Shown here in pieces: positions 42,025-49,273 of a stretch of DNA of 51,230 nt; within the stretch, counting starts at the first letter, position 1; each line of letters starts with the position of its first letter. The notes under the pieces were generated by a model. It was given only the letters and a program-made list of their open reading frames with translations. It was not told the DNA's origin and did not search any database. The stretch covers positions 1 to 51,230 of the forward strand of contig JAKAYL010000009.1 of assembly GCA_021809545.1 (NCBI GenBank), read 5' to 3'. Both the position numbers and the translations under genes were made by a program. Origin of the DNA: Thermoplasmata archaeon. GTDB lineage: Archaea > Thermoplasmatota > Thermoplasmata > Lutacidiplasmatales > UBA184.

Positions 42025-42984
42025 CTAAGGTCGGGTCTCCCCTTGGGAGGATCCCGGGGAGGACAGGGTTCTGGGCTTGGTCGACTCCACGGGGGTCCAT
42101 CCGACCGGGGGCTTGGTGGACATCCGGTAGAAGAGGGCCAACCCTCGACAGAGGGCTTCAATGCCTGCAAACGCTCCGAGATCTGCCCAACCGATCTGCC
42201 CCTCACGAAGAGCCCTCTTCATGGCTCGAAGGACCACCCCGGGGGAAGCGGTCGACGGGACAGTGTGATAGTGGCGGGTGAACCACTGGATGGCACGGAT
42301 GGTGCGGACCCTCTGGGCGACAAGGTCGTGCAGCGTGGAGGGACCATAGATGTGGACCACCGCCTCGGGAACATAGCGGGCCGAATACCCCGACGCCGCG
42401 ATTTCGTGTTGGAGCGCCGCGTCCTCCATGACCGAGTCCACAGGCAGGGAAAGGGGAAGCTTGAGAAAGACCTGGACCACGGTGGTCTTCGGGGCCTCCC
42501 GAGAGATCAGGTCATGGATGGAATACAAGGTGCGCACGATCCGAGCGGCCCAGTTCTCCCGGGTGGAAAGCGGCACGACGCGCGGACCGGCGATCCCAAC
42601 GCCCCGTTCCTGCACCGCCGCCAGGCACAGCGGGATCGCCCCATCCTCCAGGAGGACGTCGGCGTCGATCCTCACGAGAATGTTCCCCTGAGCGGCTGCG
42701 ATCAGCCGGTTCAGCGCGGGCACGAGGCCATCGCGCACGCCGCTATCCAGCACCCGCACCGGGGGGGCCGGATCGACCCGCTTCGAGAGGAGTTCGCGGG
42801 AGTCATCCGTGCTTCCCGAGACGTCCACCAGGATCTCCAAGATCCTCCCCTCGGGGAGGGACATCGATTGAAGGCGATGGATGAGGGGAAGGAGCCTTTC
42901 GCCCTCGTTGTACGCCGGGATGCAAATGCTCACGCGCAACCCGGGAGTACTTGCGGAGGAACTGGGAAACTGGGAGCTCGGCAC
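42025..42984 (-). CDS. GT2 glycosyltransferase
   Basis: The 319-residue protein starts with the classic GT2 opening RVSICIPAYNEGERLLPLIHRL, then ILVDVSGSTDDS, GLVPALNRLIAAAQGNILVRIDADVLLEDGAI with the DAD metal site, and VMEDAALQHEIAASGY as the acceptor or catalytic acidic motif. The C-terminal region includes hydrophobic segments for membrane association. The start is GTG, 34 nt after a TATA-like CGTTAAACCC (about 43014-43022 minus). It probably adds sugars to surface glycans made with the neighbouring GT genes. The 90 nt before the next gene shows nothing else. Confidence 0.88.
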   Translation of the reverse strand: MPSSQFPSSSASTPGLRVSICIPAYNEGERLLPLIHRLQSMSLPEGRILEILVDVSGSTDDSRELLSKRVDPAPPVRVLDSGVRDGLVPALNRLIAAAQGNILVRIDADVLLEDGAIPLCLAAVQERGVGIAGPRVVPLSTRENWAARIVRTLYSIHDLISREAPKTTVVQVFLKLPLSLPVDSVMEDAALQHEIAASGYSARYVPEAVVHIYGPSTLHDLVAQRVRTIRAIQWFTRHYHTVPSTASPGVVLRAMKRALREGQIGWADLGAFAGIEALCRGLALFYRMSTKPPVGWTPVESTKPRTLSSPGSSQGETRP

Positions 42985-43074
42985 GGTTCCGTACCTTAGA
43001 GGGGTTCCTTCCGGGTTTAACGTTGACGCTTCCGGAGGCGGATCAGACTCGCGGTCGCGCAGGGAGGTAGGGAA

Positions 43075-44370
43075 TCACCGCAGAGGAGGAGACAAAGCGA
43101 TCTTCTCCAGCTCCTCGTCTCCAAGACCCGCTAACCGTCCCCGATCCACGACCGGTCTTCCTCCGACGAACACGGAGTTCACCGCGCCCTCGTTCGCCGA
43201 ATAGACGAGGTTGGCCACCGCAGAGGCGGTGTCGACAGGTGCGAGGGAAGGATGGGCCATATCGTAAAGGACGAGGTCGGCCGCCGCCCCAGGAACGATC
43301 GTTCCGAGGAAACCCTCTTGTCCGAGGGCGCGGGCTCCCTCCCGCGTGGCCATGTCAAGGAGGACCTGCGCAGGCAGGCTCTTCGGGTCGTGGCGTGCAT
43401 GCTTGTGGGCGAGGCCGGTCAAGTGAGTCAGCCGCAGCATCGAGAGAGTGTTGCTGCTCGTAGAGGAGTCCGTGCCGATCCCGACCACGGCCCCTTGGGC
43501 CCGGAGCTCGGTCACAGGGCAGAGCCCGCCGCCCCCGGAGGCGAGCTTCATGTTGGACGAAGGACAGTGGGCCGCCGCCACCTTCCGTTGAGCCATGAGG
43601 GCGATCTCATTGTTCTTGAGCCAGACCGAGTGGGCGGCGATCTGCCCAGGCCCGAGGAAACCGATCTTCTCGAGCCACTCCACGGGTCGGAGCCCGTGCT
43701 TTCCTACGTGGTCCTCCACTTCCTTGAGGGTCTCGGACAAGTGATAGTGGACGAGCGACCGCTTCTGGTCGGCGAGTTCCTTGGTCTTGAGCCACGTCTC
43801 TTCACTCACGACGTAAACACCCTGAGGCGCGGGAAGAGGAGTGACCAGTTCGTGGTTCTTCCACCGCCCCATGAACTCCCGGGCATTGTCCACCGGGATG
43901 CCCTTCTGGGTTGTGAACTGGGCATCGAGAACGGCCCACCCCAGGAAGGAGCGGATCCCCAGTCGCTCGCTGGCGCGGCCGACCGCGTCCATTCCGTAGT
44001 ACATGTCGAGGTACGTGGTCGTCCCTCCGAGGAGCATCTCGGCCCCCCCGAGGAGGGCTCCCACCTCGATGTCCGCTTCGGTCCGCTTGGCATCGTAGGA
44101 GAACATCTTTTCCAGGAAGCCGCCGAAATCCAGGTCGTCCGCCACTCCGCGGAGAAGGGTATTGGCGACATGGGTGTGCAGGTTGATGAAGCCCGGGGCC
44201 ACGAGCATCCGGTGGGCGTCGACCTCTACGTCCGCCTTCTGGGGCAGGCTTTTCCCTACCTCCGCTATCTTTCCGTCCGCAATCAGCACGTCCCCGCGCA
44301 GGACCGTCCGCTTCTCGTCCTGGGTCACGATCAGGGCCCCTCGGAGGGCCCGTGTGGGTACCGAACTCAT
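43075..44370 (-). CDS. S-adenosylhomocysteine / 5'-deoxyadenosine deaminase family amidohydrolase
   Basis: The 431-residue protein belongs to the MtaD/DadD amidohydrolases, which deaminate SAH, methylthioadenosine or 5'-deoxyadenosine. Metal ligands are readable: APGFINLHTHVANTLLRG (HxH), HYHLSETLKEVEDH and AAHSVWLKNNE with histidines, and VGIGTDSSTSSNTLSML with the catalytic aspartate. Archaea lacking SAH hydrolase use such enzymes to remove SAH and salvage radical-SAM by-products. The ATG at 44370 fits the shared promoter element 29-30 nt upstream. An earlier in-frame ATG (44466) lies inside the divergent gene and is rejected. Confidence 0.9.
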   Translation of the reverse strand: MSSVPTRALRGALIVTQDEKRTVLRGDVLIADGKIAEVGKSLPQKADVEVDAHRMLVAPGFINLHTHVANTLLRGVADDLDFGGFLEKMFSYDAKRTEADIEVGALLGGAEMLLGGTTTYLDMYYGMDAVGRASERLGIRSFLGWAVLDAQFTTQKGIPVDNAREFMGRWKNHELVTPLPAPQGVYVVSEETWLKTKELADQKRSLVHYHLSETLKEVEDHVGKHGLRPVEWLEKIGFLGPGQIAAHSVWLKNNEIALMAQRKVAAAHCPSSNMKLASGGGGLCPVTELRAQGAVVGIGTDSSTSSNTLSMLRLTHLTGLAHKHARHDPKSLPAQVLLDMATREGARALGQEGFLGTIVPGAAADLVLYDMAHPSLAPVDTASAVANLVYSANEGAVNSVFVGGRPVVDRGRLAGLGDEELEKIALSPPLR

Positions 44371-44395
44371 GGTGGGAAGGGCCAGGGGGAAGCGG

Positions 44396-44403
44396 CTTAA
44401 AAG
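44396..44403. promoter_or_regulatory. Single AT-rich element serving two divergent leaderless genes
   Basis: CTTAAAAG lies at the exact midpoint between the ATG at 44370 (minus, deaminase) and the ATG at 44430 (plus, MFS), about 30 nt from each. It reads as CTTTTAAG on the other strand. It is the only TATA-like sequence between the two genes, so both could use it in opposite orientation. Confidence 0.6.
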
Positions 44404-44429
44404 AAGAGCCCGTAGGCTGCCAGAGGGAA

Positions 44430-45767
44430 ATGGGAGATCAGGGAGGAGCAGCCCCCACGCGTACAAGTGCCATTCTGAGTCGCCCCTGGCTCACCGTCTT
44501 CCTCCCGGTCAACGCCGCGCTCTCGGGTTTCACCGTCATCCTGCCGATTCTCATCCTGTTCACGTACCACGCCGACGTGGTGGCGGTCGCCCTCGCCCAG
44601 ACCCTTTACAACATCTCCCTCATCCCGGCCGCGATGCTCTGGGGGCGGATCTGCGACCGCATGCAGCGCCGGAGACCCCTACTGGCCCTCAACTACCTCT
44701 CGCTCACCGTGATCTTTGCCCTGGTCGCCACGGTGCACGGACTGAACGAGCTCCTGCTGCTCTACGCCGCCTTCGGATGGATCGCACCCTCGGGCGCCGC
44801 GGCCTCGAACCTGCTCATCATGGAGCGCTTCGAGCTCCACGAACGCCCCACGGCCTACGCCTCCTTCTCCGAGATGAACGTGATCGGGGGCACGGTGGGG
44901 ATCTTGGCGGGATATGTCTGGGTGGAGCACTTCTCCGGGAATCTGCCCAGTTTCCTCTACCTGGCTGCGTCCCTCGCCGCTCTGAGCGCCGTGCTCCTCT
45001 TCGTCCTCGTTCCGGAACGCATCACCCGGATGGAACGGACGACGATCGCACGGCACCGGGAAAGTTTGGACTCACGGTTGCGGACGCTCTACCCCTTCTT
45101 CCTGGAGCTGCCGACCTGGACCTACTGGCGCAAGGCCGCCCATTGGATGAGGACGGAGGCGACCCACGACGTGCCCCTCATCCTCGTCGCCTCGTTCCTC
45201 TTCAACTTCGCCGCCAATCTCTTCAACACGTCCTACACGCCCTTCCTCGAATTCCTGGGCCTCGGGGCGGGAGGAATCTTCCTTGTGAACCTCGCGAACA
45301 ACGCGGCGCAGACGGTGGCCCTCCCCTTCAGCGCCTCTGCCTCCGAAGGAAGGAAGGCGGAGACCAGCGTGGTCTCATCGAGCTGGCTCCGAGCCTCCGG
45401 ATATGCCGGAGTCCTGGTCTTCGCCACGCTCATCCCCCTCGGCTTGCTCTCAGCCCACACCAATCACAACGACTACCTGCTGGTCAACGTCGGCTTCTAC
45501 GCTCTGCTGGGGCTGGCGGTCGCCTTCTACAGTACGTCCTCCTCGCTCCTTCTCTTCCGTTCCCTGGAGGGACGGAGCATCGGGAGCTATCTGGGCGCGA
45601 ACAGCGCGTTGGGAGGACTGGCCGCCGTGCTCGGCTCGGGTCTCTCCGGAGTCATCACCTCGCACTTCGGCTTTGCGTTCACCTTCGGGTTGTCGGTGGT
45701 GGCGATGGTCGCTGCCGTGCCGGTATGGATCCTCTCGGCCAAGGCGTTCCGCATGAAAAGGCTTTAA
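44430..45767 (+). CDS. Major facilitator superfamily transporter
   Basis: The 445-residue protein has about twelve membrane helices. A cytoplasmic loop after helix 2 carries the MFS signature RICDRMQRRRPLL. A large, hydrophilic central loop (about 200-245, ERITRMERTTIARHRESL) is typical of the family. Substrate cannot be read from sequence. The start is fixed by the shared promoter element; in-frame upstream codons lie before it. The alpha/beta hydrolase starts 24 nt downstream with its own TATA. Confidence 0.88.
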   Translation: MGDQGGAAPTRTSAILSRPWLTVFLPVNAALSGFTVILPILILFTYHADVVAVALAQTLYNISLIPAAMLWGRICDRMQRRRPLLALNYLSLTVIFALVATVHGLNELLLLYAAFGWIAPSGAAASNLLIMERFELHERPTAYASFSEMNVIGGTVGILAGYVWVEHFSGNLPSFLYLAASLAALSAVLLFVLVPERITRMERTTIARHRESLDSRLRTLYPFFLELPTWTYWRKAAHWMRTEATHDVPLILVASFLFNFAANLFNTSYTPFLEFLGLGAGGIFLVNLANNAAQTVALPFSASASEGRKAETSVVSSSWLRASGYAGVLVFATLIPLGLLSAHTNHNDYLLVNVGFYALLGLAVAFYSTSSSLLLFRSLEGRSIGSYLGANSALGGLAAVLGSGLSGVITSHFGFAFTFGLSVVAMVAAVPVWILSAKAFRMKRL

Positions 45768-45768
45768 G
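45759..45768 (+). promoter_or_regulatory. TATA box of the alpha/beta hydrolase
   Basis: GGCTTTAAGC overlaps the end of the MFS gene and is centred about 27 nt before the ATG at 45791, so the hydrolase mRNA should be leaderless. Confidence 0.5.
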
Positions 45769-45790
45769 CGGAAACCCTTCGAGAAAGTCG

Positions 45791-46786
45791 ATGTCGGATG
45801 AAGACCTGCTGCTACCAGGCACCGAGTCCCGGGAGTTCGGGGCCGGAGTGGTCGGCGTCTGTGACGTCTGCCACAAACGTCAGGCAGTCATCATCCTCAA
45901 CAAGGAACGGTTCAAGCTCTGCGTACTCGACTTTTTGAACAAGAGCTGGATAAAGTCCGAGGAGAAGCCCGCAGCGTTCACCTTCCCGTTCAGTTCTTCC
46001 ACCGATTTCATTCGCACATCGGCAGTTCCCGGTGGGGTCCTGCATGCCATCCGGCTGAAGCCCAGCAAGCTCGTCAAGCACCCCCTCGTGATGATCGTCC
46101 CCGATCCCGTGGGAGTGTCGACCCAGAACATCGAGGCGGCCGTCCGGTTCGCCCGAGCAGGGTATGACGTGGTCATGCCGGACACCGGTCGCATTCCCGG
46201 GCTTTCCTTCGTGGTCGACTACGTTCTCGACCGGGGAACGCGTTTTCTGAAGGGGGCGGTCCTGCTCCCGGCCTCCCGACGACTTCGCCTGCTCCGGGTC
46301 ATGGACGCCTGCCGCCGGCACGTGCTGCAGGACGACATGATCGACCCTTCCCGGCAGGCCATCTATGGGGCCTCGTACGGCGCCACGTTCGCCTTGGCCT
46401 ATGCGGCAGAGTCCGAAGGCATCAAGGCGGTCGCCCTCGCCTACCCCTACGCCGTGACGCCTCTCGGTCGCCTGGCGTCCATCAGCGCTCCGGTCCACGC
46501 CGTCTACGGTAAAAAAGACCGGCGGGCGGGCTTCTCGAGCGATCTACTGGCCCGGGGGTTCTCCAGCTGGGGAATCGAGTACAGCACCACGGTCATCCCC
46601 GGGGTCGACCACAACTTCCTGGGAAGAGACGAGACCTCTTACCGAGTTCGCGGCGCCGAGAAGGGGTGGCAAGCCATCCTCGATTTCGTCCATTCCCGCT
46701 TCGAGCCTCCCCAAGCGGCCACACCGAACCTTCCCCCTGGGGTGCTGGTCACGGCCCCCAAGACAGTAGGCGTTACGTCCCACTGA
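45791..46786 (+). CDS. Alpha/beta hydrolase (dienelactone-hydrolase-like) with N-terminal cysteine module
   Basis: The 331-residue protein has two parts. Residues 18-55 hold a zinc-type cysteine module (VCDVCHKRQAVIILNKERFKLC) before the fold. The rest is a dienelactone-hydrolase-like alpha/beta hydrolase with nucleophile elbow GASYGATFALAYA, acid residue in VYGKKDRRAG and histidine in PGVDHNFLGRD. The substrate is unknown. The N-terminal module is not typical of the family and might bind zinc, nucleic acid or a partner. Confidence 0.8.
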   Translation: MSDEDLLLPGTESREFGAGVVGVCDVCHKRQAVIILNKERFKLCVLDFLNKSWIKSEEKPAAFTFPFSSSTDFIRTSAVPGGVLHAIRLKPSKLVKHPLVMIVPDPVGVSTQNIEAAVRFARAGYDVVMPDTGRIPGLSFVVDYVLDRGTRFLKGAVLLPASRRLRLLRVMDACRRHVLQDDMIDPSRQAIYGASYGATFALAYAAESEGIKAVALAYPYAVTPLGRLASISAPVHAVYGKKDRRAGFSSDLLARGFSSWGIEYSTTVIPGVDHNFLGRDETSYRVRGAEKGWQAILDFVHSRFEPPQAATPNLPPGVLVTAPKTVGVTSH

Positions 46787-46800
46787 GATCGCGGGACCGC

Positions 46801-47556
46801 CTACGCGGTCCTCCAACGATAGAGATAGACCGAGATCAGAATCCCCACCGCCGCCAGTCCTCCCAGGAGGAGGCCGTAGGTGGCCAGTTCGAGGGAAGTG
46901 ACCGGGACCATCCCCATCCCTCCCTTGGCGAATAGCGCCGCGTAGGTCCCGGGGAGGAAGTAGGCCACCTTTTGGAGGTCCGGGGGCAGAACGCTCACGG
47001 GGTAGTAGAGGGGGGAGAGGATGCCCAGGGCCGTGAATACGAAATTCCCCACGGGCCAGATCTCACGGCGGGATTTGATCCGGCTCGAGATGGCGATCCC
47101 GATGGCGGAGAACAGCAACCACAGCACGATGATGGCCATCGCGAGGAAGACCCAGGCCATCGGAGGAACGGGATAGCTGAGCGCGAGCACGATCCCGAGG
47201 GCAACGTAGGCCGGAAGCGCCGCCATGAGGTTCGAGACGGCGATCCCGAAGAGATACTGCACTTTCCCGAGGGGAGAGGCAACGAACATATCCTGCAAGG
47301 CGAGCTGGATGCGCCACGTGGCCGAGTCGCCGAGGACCCAGTTGCCAATGTTCTGGGAGGTGAAGAGCATGGCTCCGATGATCTCTCCTGGGAAGAGATA
47401 GGCGGGGGAGATGATCCTCAGGAAGTACAGGAAGAGGAAGGGTACCAGGACCGGGGCGATGGCCACCGCAGGGTTCCGGGAGATCCACCGCCACCCGATG
47501 ATGACGAAGGCAGGGAAGAGCCGGCCGTTGCGAGGCAGGGAGACCGTGGCCGTCAT
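46801..47556 (-). CDS. ABC-2 type transporter permease
   Basis: The 251-residue protein has six membrane helices, typical of ABC-2 exporter permeases: about 31-50, 58-75, 105-130, 138-160, 170-190 and 222-245. It follows the second permease with a 1-nt gap and has no independent promoter visible. Together with the other permease and the ATPase it should form an exporter. Substrate is unknown; drugs, lipids or polysaccharides are typical for the family. Confidence 0.85.
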   Translation of the reverse strand: MTATVSLPRNGRLFPAFVIIGWRWISRNPAVAIAPVLVPFLFLYFLRIISPAYLFPGEIIGAMLFTSQNIGNWVLGDSATWRIQLALQDMFVASPLGKVQYLFGIAVSNLMAALPAYVALGIVLALSYPVPPMAWVFLAMAIIVLWLLFSAIGIAISSRIKSRREIWPVGNFVFTALGILSPLYYPVSVLPPDLQKVAYFLPGTYAALFAKGGMGMVPVTSLELATYGLLLGGLAAVGILISVYLYRWRTA

Positions 47557-47557
47557 C

Positions 47558-48316
47558 CTACACCCCCTCCCGCGTCCGCTTGCGGGCCCAGTAGATGGCG
47601 AAAGAGCTGAGAAGGAGCGCCTCGACGAGGAGGGCGGTCAGGGCCAACACGATCTCTCCTCCGGAAAGAGGTTCGAGGCCCATCGCGTGGACCACTAGGG
47701 CGGCGCCCGCGCTCGGAGGGAGCAGGAGGGCGAATTCGGTGAGGTAAGAGGGGAACAGGCCCAGAGGATAGAAGACCGGGGGAAGGACCCCGAAGAAATT
47801 GAACAGGAGGGTCGCGTACGGCCAGATGGCCCGCATGTCGATGAAGAAGGTCGACAGTACGTAGCCGAGGCTCGCAGCGATCAGCCAGACGAGGGCCAGG
47901 GTACCCACGAGCACACCCAGGGAGAGGACCGTGAAGGGATGGACAAGCTCACTGAGGACGCCGAGCACGACGAGGGGGGGGAGGTACGCGGCGAGCACCC
48001 CCATTCCCATGCCGAGGAAGTAGGACTCCGGCGTGAGGGGGGAGGCGTGGTACAGCTCGTTCAGCTTGTGGTCGATCCGGATGTACGCGGCCTCGTCAAG
48101 GACCCTTTCCCCCACCACGAAGGAGGAGAAGACCATCGAGCCGACCACGGCGAAGGGCAGGAGCTGCGGAGGCGCCAGGAGCCACACGAAGAAGATGAAG
48201 ATCATCTGGACGAGGACCGTGGTGGCGATGGAAAGGTACTCGTGCAGCTGCACCCGGGCCTCCGTCCCGGCGAAGGCCCAGAGCCCCTTCCAGGAGGGCA
48301 GGAAGTTAGTGTTCAT
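47558..48316 (-). CDS. ABC-2 type transporter permease
   Basis: The 252-residue protein has about six membrane helices, beginning with YLSIATTVLVQMIFIFFVWLLAPPQL, and a polar stretch RVLDEAAYIRIDHKLNELYHASPLTPESYFLGMG, the ABC-2 coupling-helix region. It overlaps the ATPase gene by 11 nt, which shows tight coupling. A heterodimer with the next permease is likely because the two differ. Confidence 0.87.
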   Translation of the reverse strand: MNTNFLPSWKGLWAFAGTEARVQLHEYLSIATTVLVQMIFIFFVWLLAPPQLLPFAVVGSMVFSSFVVGERVLDEAAYIRIDHKLNELYHASPLTPESYFLGMGMGVLAAYLPPLVVLGVLSELVHPFTVLSLGVLVGTLALVWLIAASLGYVLSTFFIDMRAIWPYATLLFNFFGVLPPVFYPLGLFPSYLTEFALLLPPSAGAALVVHAMGLEPLSGGEIVLALTALLVEALLLSSFAIYWARKRTREGV

Positions 48317-49259
48317 CTTCGATCGCCCGGCCCACGAGTTGCAAGAAGGCCTCCTCCAAGGTCACGGGCCCCACCGTGGCCGAGAGCCCCCGGCGAAGGG
48401 CGGTGTTCAGGATCTCGTTGATCTGGGGAGGCTCGGTGATGACGTGGATGACCCCCTCGCCGGTCATGATCCGTCCGAAGCTGGCAAAGTCCTCGCTCTT
48501 GGCGCTGTCCATGGGTATGGTCACCCGGACGGTGCCCCCCACGCTCCGCTTGAGGTCGGAGGAAGTGCCCTGGGCGACGACCTTGCCCTTCTCGATGATG
48601 TAGACCTTGTGGGAGAGGCTCTCCGCCTCGTCGAGATAATGGGTGGTCAGCAGGAGCGTCGACCCCCGGTCGGTGAGCTTCCGCAGCGCCGCCCAGACCC
48701 TCCGGCGGGCGAAGGGGTCCATCCCCAGTGTGGGCTCGTCCAGGAAGAGGAGGGGGGCCTCCGTGGCGAGCACGGTGGCGACCATCGTCCGCTGCTGCTG
48801 TCCGCCGGAGAGGGTCACATTGAGCTGGTCGCGGATGTCGTAGATATCCATGTCCCGGAGGGCGACCTCGGTGCGTTCGCGCGCCGTCTCTCGTGAGAAC
48901 CCTCGGGTGAGGAGGTAGGTGTAGACCTGTTCCCAGGGGGTCAGGTGGTAGAAGGGATGTCCCTCCTGGGGAACAACGGCGATGTATGGGCGGACCTCCT
49001 CAGGGTGGACGCTTACGTCCTTGGAGAAGATCTCGATCCGGCCCGAAGTGGGCATGAGCAGGGTCGAGGCGATCTTGAGGAAGGTCGTCTTCCCCGCCCC
49101 GTTCCTTCCAAGGAGCGCCACGCGCTCGCCCCGTTTCACCGAGAGGCTGAGCCCCCGCAAAGCCTCCACGGAAGGTTTTCCCCGGGTGTGGTAGACCTTG
49201 CGCATGTTCTCGGCGAAGAGGGCGAGGCCTGAGGACGATACGGAATCTGAGACCGACAT
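48306..49259 (-). CDS. ABC transporter ATP-binding protein (exporter type)
   Basis: The 317-residue protein has Walker A ALLGRNGAGKTTFLKI, Q-loop VVPQEGHPF, signature LSGGQQQRT, Walker B PLLFLDEPTLGMDP and the switch histidine in LLTTHYLDEAE. The C-terminal extension (about 230-317) fits exporter ATPases of the DrrA/NatA type. The ATG at 49259 is used; an earlier ATG at 49277 lies inside the rfcL gene end. It starts 14 nt after the rfcL stop, so the exporter may share the rfcL transcript. Confidence 0.92.
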   Translation of the reverse strand: MSVSDSVSSSGLALFAENMRKVYHTRGKPSVEALRGLSLSVKRGERVALLGRNGAGKTTFLKIASTLLMPTSGRIEIFSKDVSVHPEEVRPYIAVVPQEGHPFYHLTPWEQVYTYLLTRGFSRETARERTEVALRDMDIYDIRDQLNVTLSGGQQQRTMVATVLATEAPLLFLDEPTLGMDPFARRRVWAALRKLTDRGSTLLLTTHYLDEAESLSHKVYIIEKGKVVAQGTSSDLKRSVGGTVRVTIPMDSAKSEDFASFGRIMTGEGVIHVITEPPQINEILNTALRRGLSATVGPVTLEEAFLQLVGRAIEDEH

Positions 49260-49273
49260 GCGGTGAGTTCCTC

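Noticed and set aside
44162-45790. In-frame 5' extension of the alpha/beta hydrolase
   Set aside because: It overlaps the MFS gene in another frame, is not protein-like, and a TATA lies just before the ATG at 45791.
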